A stretch of 64,000 bases of DNA, taken from contig CAZXZS010000002.1 of assembly GCA_964645655.1 (NCBI GenBank), positions 1 through 64,000 on the forward strand. Direction: 5' to 3'. The position numbers and the translations under genes were made by a program. Positions 22,814 through 31,324 of this stretch are shown here, piece after piece; position 1 is the stretch's first letter; each line of letters opens with the position of its first letter. Under the pieces are notes generated by a model. The model did no database searches. It was not told the origin of the DNA and saw only the letters and a program-made list of their open reading frames with translations. The DNA is from JAGOUA01 sp964645655. Lineage in GTDB: Bacteria; Patescibacteriota; Patescibacteriia; 2-12-FULL-60-25.

Positions 22814-24388
22814 ATGTCCGCGTTCCGTCCCGTGGTCCTGCTCGTGATCGATGGGTTTGGCGTGGCGCCTTCGGAAGAAGGGAATGCCATCAAGAAAGCC
22901 GCGATGCCGCGCTTCCACCAGCTCGTGCAGACCTATCCCGCCATGACGGTGCAGGCGTCGGGGGCGGCGGTGGGGCTGTCGTGGGGCGAGATGGGCAATT
23001 CGGAGGTCGGGCACCTCACGATCGGGGCCGGAAGGGTGTTTTACCAAAGTTTCCCCCGCATCAACCTCGACATCGAGACGGGGCGTTTTTTTGAGAATCC
23101 GGCGCTCCTCCAGGCGATCAAGGCCGTGCAGGCGTCGGGTGGGAAGCTGCACCTGATGGGCTGCCTGTCGGCGGGAAACGTGCATGCGGCGCAGGAGCAT
23201 TGCTATGCGCTGCTCGAATTGGCCAAGCGCCAAGCGCTGGACCGGGTGTTCGTCCACGCCTTCCTCGATGGGCGCGATGCGGGGTACAACTCGGCAAAAG
23301 GCTTCGTGCAGGAATTGCTCGACAAGATGAAGGAGCTGGGGGTCGGCCGATTGGCTTCGATGTCCGGGCGGTATTTCGCGATGGACCGCGATAACCGGTG
23401 GGATCGGGTCGAGAAGGCGTACAACGCGATCGTGCGTGGGGAAGGGGACAAGGCGGATGACGCGCTGCAGGCGATCGAGGCTTCCTATGCGCAGAAGGTG
23501 TATGACGAGCAGTTCGTGCCGACCGTCCTGCAGGCGGGTGGCCGTCCTGTCGCGTTGGTGGAGCCGGGCGATGCGGTCGTCTTCTTCAATTTCCGTCCTG
23601 ACCGTGCGCGTGAGCTGACGAAGGCGTTCGTGCTGCCCGCCTTCGAGAAATTCCCGCGCCAAAAGGTCGATCGCCTCACCTTCGTGTCGCTCACCGAATA
23701 CGAGAAGGACCTGCCGCTCGACGTGGCCTACCCGCCGAACATCATCGAGACGTGCTTGGCGCGCGTCGTCTCGGAAGCTGGGTTCCGTCAGCTCCATATC
23801 GCCGAGACCGAGAAATACGCCCACATCACCTTCTTCTTGAACGGCATGCGCGAGGAGGCGTTCGCGGGCGAGGAGCGGGTGATCATCCCTTCGCCGTCCG
23901 TCTCGACCTATGACCTGCAGCCCGAAATGTCGGTCGGTCCGCTGACCGAGCGGGTCGTCAAGGAGGTGTTGGCTCATGCGTACGAGTTCATCGCCGTGAA
24001 TTTCGCGAATCCGGACATGGTGGGGCATACCGGCAATGAGGCGGCGACGATCAAGGCCTGCGAGGCCGTCGACAAGGCGATCGGGCAGATCGCGGATGCG
24101 GTCCTGGCGACCGGCGGCGCGCTCGTCATCACCGCGGACCACGGGAATGCGGAAGAGGTGAAGAACCTCGTAACCAACGAGATGGACAAGGAACATTCCA
24201 CGAACCCCGCGCCGTGCGTGATCGTGGCGGCAAGCCTCGAGGGGCAGCGCGCGGCCACGGGGGACGTCGTTGGCGGCGACCTCTCGTTTACCCCGCCGTC
24301 TGGGATGTTGGCCGATGTCGCGCCGACGGTGTGCGCCTTGTTAGGTATCGCCCCGTCGCCGGACATGACGGGGAAAAGCCTGGTCTGA
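22814..24388 (+). CDS. gpmI: Phosphoglycerate mutase, 2,3-bisphosphoglycerate-independent
   Basis: 524 residues, full length. Interconverts 3- and 2-phosphoglycerate in glycolysis using two metal ions and a phosphoserine intermediate. The metal site IDGFG (12-16), the catalytic Ser63 in MGNSEVGH, substrate-binding LDGRDAGYNS, FNFRPDRAREL, and the second metal site TADHGNAEEV are all intact. First gene of an operon with nth, a PAP2 phosphatase and mltG. Almost no leader and no SD. Confidence 0.97.
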   Translation: MSAFRPVVLLVIDGFGVAPSEEGNAIKKAAMPRFHQLVQTYPAMTVQASGAAVGLSWGEMGNSEVGHLTIGAGRVFYQSFPRINLDIETGRFFENPALLQAIKAVQASGGKLHLMGCLSAGNVHAAQEHCYALLELAKRQALDRVFVHAFLDGRDAGYNSAKGFVQELLDKMKELGVGRLASMSGRYFAMDRDNRWDRVEKAYNAIVRGEGDKADDALQAIEASYAQKVYDEQFVPTVLQAGGRPVALVEPGDAVVFFNFRPDRARELTKAFVLPAFEKFPRQKVDRLTFVSLTEYEKDLPLDVAYPPNIIETCLARVVSEAGFRQLHIAETEKYAHITFFLNGMREEAFAGEERVIIPSPSVSTYDLQPEMSVGPLTERVVKEVLAHAYEFIAVNFANPDMVGHTGNEAATIKACEAVDKAIGQIADAVLATGGALVITADHGNAEEVKNLVTNEMDKEHSTNPAPCVIVAASLEGQRAATGDVVGGDLSFTPPSGMLADVAPTVCALLGIAPSPDMTGKSLV

Positions 24389-24396
24389 GCGCAGGT

Positions 24397-25056
24397 ATGG
24401 CCGCCCATCCGCTCGCTCGCCGCAGCCGTGCGGTGCTCACGCGCCTCCAGAAGATCTATCGGAACAAGGCGATGGTCGATTTTGGAACCGCAGAAGATAC
24501 GCTCATCGCCACCTTGCTGTCAGCGCGTACCCGCGATGAGCAGGTGATCGCGGCCTATCCGGGATTGCGGGCCGCGTTTCCGCGTTTGCAGGATCTTGCG
24601 CAAGCCCCCGTGGAGGCGATTGCGGCGAAGATCCGTACCGTTGGGTTTTTCCATGCGAAGGCGCGAGCGATCAAGGGGCTTGCGCGCATCTTGTTGGAGG
24701 AATATCAGGGCCAGGTCCCGCGCACGATGGAGGAGCTGGTTGAGTTGCCCGGCGTCGGGCGCAAGACGGCGAGCTGCGTCCTGTGGTACGCCTTCGGCCT
24801 TCCTGCGATTGCCGTCGATACGCATGTGTTCCGGCTGGCGCACCGCCTGGGCTGGGCGCGTGGCCGGACGCCGGAGGAGGTCGAGCGTGAGTTGGCGAAG
24901 GTCGTGCCGCGTGCGCTCTGGGGGGAGATGAACCGGGTGTTCGTGCAGTTCGGGCGGACGCTCTGCGTACCCGGCCGTCCACGCTGTTACGCCTGTCCCG
25001 TCGCCGATCTTTGTCCGTATCCCGACAAGACGAAGCGTGCTACACTGAAGCGGTGA
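24397..25056 (+). CDS. nth: Endonuclease III
   Basis: 219 residues. A base-excision repair glycosylase/AP lyase for oxidised pyrimidines. The helix-hairpin-helix LPGVGRKTA carries catalytic Lys123, and VDTHVFRLAHR carries catalytic Asp141. A [4Fe-4S] site is present at the C-terminus with the C-x6-C-x2-C-x5-C spacing (CVPGRPRCYACPVADLC). Start 24397 lies eight bases after the gpmI stop. An earlier in-frame start would lie inside gpmI and is rejected. The stop overlaps the next start (GTGA). Confidence 0.95.
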   Translation: MAAHPLARRSRAVLTRLQKIYRNKAMVDFGTAEDTLIATLLSARTRDEQVIAAYPGLRAAFPRLQDLAQAPVEAIAAKIRTVGFFHAKARAIKGLARILLEEYQGQVPRTMEELVELPGVGRKTASCVLWYAFGLPAIAVDTHVFRLAHRLGWARGRTPEEVERELAKVVPRALWGEMNRVFVQFGRTLCVPGRPRCYACPVADLCPYPDKTKRATLKR

Positions 25057-25592
25057 TCCTCCTTGACGTGCAGGCGGTCGCGTTCTTGCAGGGCGTCCTT
25101 CTCGGTTCGTTCGGGACCCCGTTTTTTCTCTTTGCCGCCCGCTGGCTGATCTTGGCGGTGCTGGGCGTGTCGGTGGGCGCCTTTCTTATCGAACGTGAGC
25201 CGAACCATCGGCATGCGTGGAAGGAAACGGCCTGGGCGTCGCTCTTGGCATTCGTGGCGAGCTTGGTGATTTCATATGCGTTGCAACGGGTGCGGCCGTA
25301 TGAGGCGGCGCCGGAACTGGTTCGCCTGGTCGTGACGGCGCCATCATCGGCGTTCTCATTCCCTTCGGCGCACGCGGCGGCGATCTGGGCCTGGGCGGCT
25401 TCGGTGAGCCTGCTGGAGCGTCGCGCGGCGCCGCTTTGGGTGCTCGTGGCCGTCTTGGTCTCCCTCGGACGGGTCGTGGTCGGCGTCCATCATGTCTCTG
25501 ATGTCGTTGCCGGGGCGGTCCTGGGTCTTGCCTGTGTGTTTTTCGTGCGTCGTGGCCACAAGGTGCTGCGCCGTTCCGCGCCTCCCGTATGA
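25053..25592 (+). CDS. PAP2 superfamily lipid phosphatase
   Basis: 179 residues with about five membrane helices. PAP2 enzymes remove phosphate from lipid phosphates such as undecaprenyl pyrophosphate or phosphatidate. The three catalytic motifs are seen as ALQRVRP (motif 1, the usual Lys absent), FPSAH (motif 2, Ala for Gly) and GRVVVGVHHVSDVVAG (motif 3 with catalytic His and Asp). The start is GTG at 25053: it overlaps the nth stop, and the extended -10 TGCTACACT ends exactly six bases before it, so it may also be read from a leaderless internal promoter. Confidence 0.85.
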   Translation: MILLDVQAVAFLQGVLLGSFGTPFFLFAARWLILAVLGVSVGAFLIEREPNHRHAWKETAWASLLAFVASLVISYALQRVRPYEAAPELVRLVVTAPSSAFSFPSAHAAAIWAWAASVSLLERRAAPLWVLVAVLVSLGRVVVGVHHVSDVVAGAVLGLACVFFVRRGHKVLRRSAPPV

Positions 25593-26623
25593 AACCGCTC
25601 TTCCGCTTGGCGTTCGCGATGGCGGCCATGGTCCTGGTCGCCCTCGCGGGTCGGATCGTCTATTGCGCCTGGTTCCAGATGCCGCAGGTCGGTCCCGTCG
25701 TGCCGGTTTCCATCGCGTCTACGGACCTTCAAGCGGTGACGCGTCAGTTGGCCGAGGCAAAGGTCATCACGAACCCGTGGCTGTTTCGCGTATATGCCGC
25801 CTTCGATTGGCGAACGGATCGGCTGAAGCCTGGCGGATATGAGCTCCGTCCCGGTACGCCGTATGCCGACCTGGTCGGGGAGCTGATCCGTGGGGTCCCG
25901 AAGACGGAAGTGCGCGCCAAGGTCATCGAGGGATGGACCGTGACCGATATCGAGAAGAGCCTGGTCCAGGAGTTTGGCGTGGCCGCGACCAATGTCCAGG
26001 CCGTGATCGGGGAGCGGGCCGATGCGCGTCGGTTCGATCCTGCCTGGCGCGAGGAGTTCGCTTTTCTTAAGTCCCTGCCGCCCGACCGTTCCTTGGAAGG
26101 GTACCTTTTTCCTGACACGTATCGCGTTTGGAAGGAACAGCTGCCGGAAGGGCTGATCCGCAAGCAGCTGCAGACGTTCCAGCAGGAGGTCGCATCGTTG
26201 CCACTCACCGAAAAGAGCCTTCCGCTCAAGAGCTTGGATGACGTGATCCGGCTTGCCTCCATCGTTGAGAAGGAGGTCGCGACCGATGCGGACCGCCGGC
26301 TCGTGGCGGGCGTCTTCCTCACCCGCTTGCGTGAGGGCATGTTGCTGCAGAGTGATGCGACCATCCAGTACGTCACCCAATCCGGTCGCTCGCGTTCGTC
26401 GGCGGCAGATTTGCGCCTGGCGTCCGATTTTAATACCTACCGCGTAAAAGGGTTGCCGCCTGCACCGATCTGCAACCCCAGCCTGTCCGCGATCCGAGCC
26501 GTCCTGGACCCGGATGTGCGCGGATACAGGTATTTCCTCACCGATACCGCTGGAAAGGTCTATTACGCCAAAACCCTCCAAGAACACGCACAAAATCGCG
26601 TAAAAGCCGGCCTGAACCGCTGA
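25589..26623 (+). CDS. mltG: Endolytic murein transglycosylase MltG (YceG)
   Basis: 344 residues. Cuts nascent peptidoglycan strands at the outer face of the membrane and so sets glycan length. Signal anchor at 5-27, a LysM-like region (about 35-105), then the YceG catalytic domain: LEGYLFPDTY (169-178), ASIVEKE with catalytic Glu227, SDATIQY, and NTYRVKGLPPAPICNPS. Its ATG overlaps the PAP2 stop by four bases. Its presence with a lipid phosphatase supports a role for the operon in wall synthesis. Confidence 0.95.
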   Translation: MKPLFRLAFAMAAMVLVALAGRIVYCAWFQMPQVGPVVPVSIASTDLQAVTRQLAEAKVITNPWLFRVYAAFDWRTDRLKPGGYELRPGTPYADLVGELIRGVPKTEVRAKVIEGWTVTDIEKSLVQEFGVAATNVQAVIGERADARRFDPAWREEFAFLKSLPPDRSLEGYLFPDTYRVWKEQLPEGLIRKQLQTFQQEVASLPLTEKSLPLKSLDDVIRLASIVEKEVATDADRRLVAGVFLTRLREGMLLQSDATIQYVTQSGRSRSSAADLRLASDFNTYRVKGLPPAPICNPSLSAIRAVLDPDVRGYRYFLTDTAGKVYYAKTLQEHAQNRVKAGLNR

Positions 26624-26628
26624 CCCCC

Positions 26629-26657
26629 TTGACAAAAGGGCTGATTTAGGCTTAAAT
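26629..26657 (+). promoter_or_regulatory. Promoter of 351-aa orphan gene
   Basis: TTGACA (26629-26634), 17 bases, TTAAAT (26652-26657). The -35 box lies in a small dyad CCCTT-GACAA-AAGGG. Confidence 0.7.
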
Positions 26658-26723
26658 AAGGCATCGGCTACGCGCCGAATCCCTTCCAAAGATTCGAGAA
26701 AGAAAGGCAAAAAGGTCCATGTT

Positions 26724-27779
26724 ATGGAACCCGCAAGTCGAGTCTCCGATCGACCCATCGACCCGGCTGCCGGGTCTTCGCCTGCGTGTCTCGAACACGA
26801 ACCCCCCGATCATGCTCCGCAGGCCGTCGCGGATCCGGATGCGCATCCGCTCGCCGCGCTCGTCCCCCTGGGCCAAGCGGCCCGAGCCTTCGCCGAGCGG
26901 CTGAGCGGCATCCATGTCGCTGACGACGTCGTCCGCGAGACGGGGGAGTTCCCCTGCGGTCGGCACGGCGCCAACGATCAGCGTGTCGTCGAAGCCGAAG
27001 TCATTCAGCTGGGAGCCATCGAGCAGGGGGGCGCGAACGAAGAAGCCGCACCCGTCATCCACGAAGACCCTATCGCAGATCGCAAGCTCGGCCATGGGTA
27101 CGATTGCGCCGTTCGGAGGCATGTCTCGTTCCGCCTCGCGCAGTTCATCGACGTGTACATCCTGCGCTCGAAGCCCCCGATGGGGCCTCTTCCTGAGGTG
27201 CTGGATGGCCATCTGTCCAATCCCTGGACGACGGCGTCCCTCCTGGCGAGTCAGCAGGAGCGCTGGACGGACGAGTGGCGGGAGCGGTTCTGCCAATGGT
27301 GGCATCGTCTCCTGTTTCCGCCGATGTGGTCTCGAGAGCTCGTCCGTCGCCGAGAAGGCGGCTGGATCACGGATAGCGAGGCTTCCTGGCCCGGGATCGA
27401 CCCTGAGCAGGACCTCGATCCCCGCCGCATCCGCGACGTGCTGCTCTGGGCGTTTGATCGAGCGGGCTGGATCGACCCCCGCCGCAGCTTCGTCGATGCG
27501 CTCTTCCCGGCCAGGGCAGAGTCCGCCTCGACGGACGGGGACGCGCCCACCGCCGAAGTCAGCTCGAAGCCCGTCCCCAAGGACCCGCTCGCGACCTGGC
27601 TTTCGGAAGACGCGCGGTACGTCCTCGCGACGATCCGTCGCGCCGATCCCAACGGCGAACGGGCCCTGCAACTCCTCTGGGCCACCATGAGCCGCCGCGA
27701 CCAGCTGCGCGCCACCGCCAACCGCGCCAGCCGCCGTGCCCAACGCGCGCGCGCCCCCCTTCCGACCCCCGCACCCTGA
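26724..27779 (+). CDS. Orphan soluble protein (351 aa)
   Basis: No family recognised. Start 26724 has AAAAAGG about ten bases upstream; an out-of-frame ATG lies at 26718. The first 110 residues are Ala/Pro-rich and low in complexity, the centre (about 125-260) is rich in Trp and aromatic residues (WWHRLLFPPMWSREL, WPGIDPEQDLDPRRI), and the last 30 residues are basic (RRDQLRATANRASRRAQRARA). No signal peptide or membrane helix. Own promoter and terminator. The Arg-rich tail could bind nucleic acid, but this is only a guess. Confidence 0.6.
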   Translation: MEPASRVSDRPIDPAAGSSPACLEHEPPDHAPQAVADPDAHPLAALVPLGQAARAFAERLSGIHVADDVVRETGEFPCGRHGANDQRVVEAEVIQLGAIEQGGANEEAAPVIHEDPIADRKLGHGYDCAVRRHVSFRLAQFIDVYILRSKPPMGPLPEVLDGHLSNPWTTASLLASQQERWTDEWRERFCQWWHRLLFPPMWSRELVRRREGGWITDSEASWPGIDPEQDLDPRRIRDVLLWAFDRAGWIDPRRSFVDALFPARAESASTDGDAPTAEVSSKPVPKDPLATWLSEDARYVLATIRRADPNGERALQLLWATMSRRDQLRATANRASRRAQRARAPLPTPAP

Positions 27780-27785
27780 ACCGCT

Positions 27786-27815
27786 ACGCATCCCAAAAGG
27801 ATGTGTTTCTTTTTA
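27786..27815 (+). terminator. Intrinsic terminator
   Basis: ACGCATCC (27786-27793) pairs with GGATGTGT (27799-27806), then TTCTTTTT. Confidence 0.85.
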
Positions 27816-28168
27816 CCGAAGCGTCGTGCTCCTGGTCGAAGATTCAAAAAAACCACCGCAAGACCAAAGGGCCGCCTCTCTCGTCCGAGTCTCTTTTCAT
27901 ATTTTTTTTGACCTTATCCTTCTCTGCGTAGGCCCCCAAGATGGCAGCTTCCTTTCTCCGGGCCTGAACTCGCCGCTTGTTCTTGGGATGGATGGCTCAC
28001 ACAGCAGGCCCGGAGAAAGGAAGCTGCCATCTTGGGGACCGGCCCACCCAAGCAAAAGGGGCGGGCCTTGTGGGGCGCCAGCCCCACACCTTCTGGCCGG
28101 AAGGCTATTCTGAAAACAAATTGAAAAAGGACTTTTTCATCTATTCCCTTTTTTGCTACGCTCCGCCC
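27816..28168. other. Gene-free interval upstream of uvrD
   Basis: About 350 bases without a supported gene. It contains T/A-rich stretches (27840-27860, 27897-27910), the perfect inverted repeat at 27934-28037, a GC-rich stretch with further short hairpins (28040-28110), and an AT-rich segment leading to TACGCT (28157-28162), the -10 box of uvrD. No match to RNase P RNA, SRP RNA or 6S RNA could be made by eye. Confidence 0.6.
27934..28037. repeat. 33-bp perfect inverted repeat with 38-base loop
   Basis: Left arm 27934-27966 begins CCCCAAGATGGCAGC; right arm 28005-28037 is its exact reverse complement and ends TTGGGG. No flanking target duplication is seen. A transcript in either direction would fold into a long hairpin. 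Its nature (remnant mobile element, structured RNA or terminator) is unknown. Confidence 0.85.
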
Positions 28169-30334
28169 ATGCCCGAATTCGTCCTCTCCGCCCGCCAGGG
28201 CCCGTCCAAGCGTCTCGACTACGCCAAGGAACTCAACCAGGAGCAATTGGATGTCGTTTTGCATGGGGACGGCCCGTGCCTTGTCCTCGCGGGCGCAGGC
28301 TCCGGCAAGACGCGGACCCTCACCTATCGCGTGGCGTATTTGCTGGAGCAGGGCGTCGATCCGTCCTCGATCTTGCTGTTGACCTTCACCAACAAGGCGG
28401 CCCGCGAAATGCTTTCTCGTGTTCAGGGGCTCATCGGCACCGAGGCGGTCGGCCTGTGGGGCGGCACCTTCCATTCCATCGGCAGCCGCATCTTGCGTGC
28501 GTTCGCCGATCGTCTTGGGTATTCTTCGGCATTCTCGATCATGGACAGCGAGGATGCGGGGGACCTCGTGAAGGCGATCATCAAGGAGCTGGCGATCGAT
28601 ACCAAGGCGCGGCGGTTCCCGTCGCCCTCCGTCGTCCAGGACGTGATCTCCTATGCCCGCAACGTCCAAGAGCCGATCGGTGACACCTTGGGCCGAAAAT
28701 ATCCGCATTTCCAAGAGGCGACGTCTCAGATCGAAGAGATCGCCCGCGTCTACCAGGGCCGAAAGAAAAGCGGGAACATGATGGATTTCGACGATCTCCT
28801 CTCGCTGTTGGTCATCTTGTTGGAGGACCCCACCTTCGGCCGTTCAATCGCCGAACGGTTCCGCTATGTGCTCGTCGATGAGTACCAGGATACGAACGCC
28901 ATCCAGGCCCGCATCGTCAAGGGGTTTTCGCAAGTCCATAAGAACGTGCTGGTGGTGGGGGACGACGCGCAGTCCATCTATGCGTTCCGTGGGGCCGACG
29001 TGAAGAACATCCTCTCGTTTCCCAAGCTTTGGCCGGAGGCGAAGACGTTTAAGCTGCTGACGAACTATCGTTCCACCCCACAAATCCTGGAGGTGGCGAA
29101 CGCCTCGCTCAAGCACAACGAGGAACAGTTCGAGAAGGACCTGGTGGCCATGGGGAGCGCGGGCGAGAAGCCGCGCCTGATCCCGTGCCAATCGGCGAGC
29201 CAGGAGGCGCGCTATGTCGCCGACCAGATCGCCGTCCTGCGCCAACAGGGCAAGCCGCTGCGCGAGATCGCCGTGCTCTTCCGTTCCAGCGCCCATTCGC
29301 AGACCCTCGAATTCGAGCTGATGAAACGCGATTTGCCTTACGAATATCGGGGCGGCCAGAAGTTCTTCGAGCGGGCGCACATCAAGGACGCGATCTGTTT
29401 CTTGCGTATCCGCCACAATCCGCGCGACGAGGTCGCATGGTTGCGCGTCCTCCAGCTCCAACCCGGCATCGGCGTGACGTCTGCCGCCGCCTTCTCCCGC
29501 TCCGTTGGCGCCTGCGAGTCTTGGAACGACGCGACGGAGATGGAGGCGGCCCAGGCGTGGAAAGGGAAGGCGAAAGAGGGTTGGCGCCTCTTCGTGGAGC
29601 TCATGAACGACCTGGGCGGGCCCGCCGAATGGCCGAGCACCGTCTTGCGCCGCGTTGCCGCCTCGTCCTACAAGCGGTATCTCGAGCAGGAATACCCGAA
29701 CTGGCGCGACCGCCTCGAAGACCTCGAGCAGCTTGCCCTGTTTGCCGAATCCTACCAGGAGACGGCGACATTCCTGGCCGATATCGCCCTCTACGATGAT
29801 GTCGTGGCCGCGCGCCAGGAAGCGGGGGAGAATGAGCGTGAGCGCCTTGTCCTCTCAACGATCCACCAGGCCAAGGGGCTTGAGTGGGATGCGGTCTTCA
29901 TCATCCATTTGGCCGACCAAAGCTTTCCGAGCCGCCGCGCGTTGTCCGAACAGGGCGGCATGGAAGAGGAACGGCGCCTGTTTTATGTGGCGGTGACCCG
30001 TGCCCGGCGTGACCTGTTTTTGACCTACCCGATGACGCTCGGCTATGACACGCTCCAATTCCAGCCGCCGAGCACGTTTCTTGAAGAGCTTCCTCCACGC
30101 CTGTTCGAGCGGCTACAGCTGCGGGACCCTTCGTTGGGCCGTGGCTTTGCTCCAAAGAAGCAGCTGTGGTCGTCCGGGGGCGATGAGGGTGACGGCTGGG
30201 ACGAGCCCTTCCTGGAACAGGATGGCCTCGGCGAACGTTCTGCCCCGAAGACGGCGTGGAAACAGGACCCGAAGAAGCCCTCCGGTCCGCTGCCGACGAG
30301 CTTTCTCCGTCCGATCAGCGGAGATGACGCTTGA
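28169..30334 (+). CDS. uvrD: UvrD/PcrA-type DNA helicase
   Basis: 721 residues. Superfamily 1A 3'-5' helicase for repair and replication. Walker A AGAGSGKT at 41-48, motif Ia LLTFTNKAAREM, motif II DEYQDTN, motif III GDDAQSIYAFRGA, motif IV NYRSTPQIL, motif V STIHQAKGLEWDAVF and motif VI VAVTRARRDL are intact. Start 28169 rather than the long upstream extension: TACGCT ends exactly six bases before this ATG. The C-terminal tail (about 640-721) is polar and would be the partner-binding region. The MetK-like gene follows after three bases. Confidence 0.95.
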   Translation: MPEFVLSARQGPSKRLDYAKELNQEQLDVVLHGDGPCLVLAGAGSGKTRTLTYRVAYLLEQGVDPSSILLLTFTNKAAREMLSRVQGLIGTEAVGLWGGTFHSIGSRILRAFADRLGYSSAFSIMDSEDAGDLVKAIIKELAIDTKARRFPSPSVVQDVISYARNVQEPIGDTLGRKYPHFQEATSQIEEIARVYQGRKKSGNMMDFDDLLSLLVILLEDPTFGRSIAERFRYVLVDEYQDTNAIQARIVKGFSQVHKNVLVVGDDAQSIYAFRGADVKNILSFPKLWPEAKTFKLLTNYRSTPQILEVANASLKHNEEQFEKDLVAMGSAGEKPRLIPCQSASQEARYVADQIAVLRQQGKPLREIAVLFRSSAHSQTLEFELMKRDLPYEYRGGQKFFERAHIKDAICFLRIRHNPRDEVAWLRVLQLQPGIGVTSAAAFSRSVGACESWNDATEMEAAQAWKGKAKEGWRLFVELMNDLGGPAEWPSTVLRRVAASSYKRYLEQEYPNWRDRLEDLEQLALFAESYQETATFLADIALYDDVVAARQEAGENERERLVLSTIHQAKGLEWDAVFIIHLADQSFPSRRALSEQGGMEEERRLFYVAVTRARRDLFLTYPMTLGYDTLQFQPPSTFLEELPPRLFERLQLRDPSLGRGFAPKKQLWSSGGDEGDGWDEPFLEQDGLGERSAPKTAWKQDPKKPSGPLPTSFLRPISGDDA

Positions 30335-30337
30335 CGT

Positions 30338-31315
30338 ATGCCTCTTGCCCATGCCCGCGGCCCCGGCCATCCCGATGCCCTCTGTGACACGCTCGCCATC
30401 GCGCTCGTGGAAGAGTATTTGCGTCGCGATCCGGAGGCGCGCCTGCGCTTATGCGTGACGGGTGGGCGTGAAAGCCTGTTCGTCGATGGTGACCTGGCTT
30501 CGACGGCGGATTTTGATCCGGCCATGATCCTCCGTCGCGTCCTGGCGGAGGTTGATCCGACCCTGACGGCCGAGCCCTTCGTCACCTGCGAACCGGTCCA
30601 CGCGAATTTCCTGCCAAAAAATGCCAGCTTCGATCCCTGGATCGTCTACGGGTATGCGACCGCCGAAACCCCCGATGGCTGGCCGCCAGCCCAGACCGCG
30701 ATCCGCCAACTCCTGCCGGCGATCGAGGCGTTCCGTGCCAAGCCCGACGGCTATGCGCTCGGTCCGGACTACGATCTTCTCGCCGACGACGTGACGCGCG
30801 AGCTGTCGATGCGTTTTGAGCATCCTTCGACGGTCCCGCGCGACGAGGTTGAGGCTTCCGTGCGCGCCTTGGTCGCCGCAACCTTGCCCGGCTGGTCCTA
30901 CCGGATCTTGGCCGCGGGATCCGTCACGGAAGCGGGCCTCCGGCGCCGTTCGGGCGTTTCGGGGCGCACCCAGGCGGCGGATCTCTATTCCTCCCATATC
31001 CCTGCCCAGGCATCAGGTGTCGGGTACGCCGTGCGCCATCCGGGAAACCTGGGGGCCTGGCTTGCCCGCGACGAAGCCCGTCGGCTGGTCGGGGAGGGGC
31101 ATGGGCGTGGGATCCTGCTCGTGCTCCGCTGGAATCCCTTCGAGACGCGTCCCGTGGTCGTTTCGGTGCGCAACGAGCGCGGCGAAGATTTGGTCGCGCA
31201 CGTCGATCCGGAACGCTTCGACCTTGGCGCCGCGTATGGCGAGTACACCGAGCCAGGAGCCCTTACCCGTGCCTTCCGTCAGGCTTGGGGAGGGGACCAA
31301 AAAACCCTCAAGTGA
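30338..31315 (+). CDS. Divergent S-adenosylmethionine synthetase-like protein
   Basis: 325 residues, shorter than MetK (about 385). The three-repeat MetK layout is recognisable: GHPDALCD near 10 (MetK GHPDKICD), DGDLASTADFD near 50 (GEITTSAWVD), IVYGYATAET near 107 (MFGYATNET), VSGRTQAADLY near 210 (LTGRKIIVDTYGG) and FDLGAAYGEYTEPG near 301. The catalytic Lys after GHPD is Ala, the Lys after GR is Thr, and the GKDPxKVD segment reads VRHPGNLG. By eye the active site looks lost or changed, so SAM synthesis is doubtful. It follows uvrD after three bases and ends in a terminator. Confidence 0.7.
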   Translation: MPLAHARGPGHPDALCDTLAIALVEEYLRRDPEARLRLCVTGGRESLFVDGDLASTADFDPAMILRRVLAEVDPTLTAEPFVTCEPVHANFLPKNASFDPWIVYGYATAETPDGWPPAQTAIRQLLPAIEAFRAKPDGYALGPDYDLLADDVTRELSMRFEHPSTVPRDEVEASVRALVAATLPGWSYRILAAGSVTEAGLRRRSGVSGRTQAADLYSSHIPAQASGVGYAVRHPGNLGAWLARDEARRLVGEGHGRGILLVLRWNPFETRPVVVSVRNERGEDLVAHVDPERFDLGAAYGEYTEPGALTRAFRQAWGGDQKTLK

Positions 31316-31324
31316 GGGTTTTTA
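31301..31324. terminator. Bidirectional intrinsic terminator
   Basis: AAAAACCCTC pairs with GAGGGTTTT around a 4-base loop; it overlaps the ends of both converging genes. Confidence 0.8.

Noticed and set aside
27816..28168. Possible RNase P, SRP or 6S RNA in the gene-free gap
   Set aside because: None of the conserved core motifs could be matched by eye.
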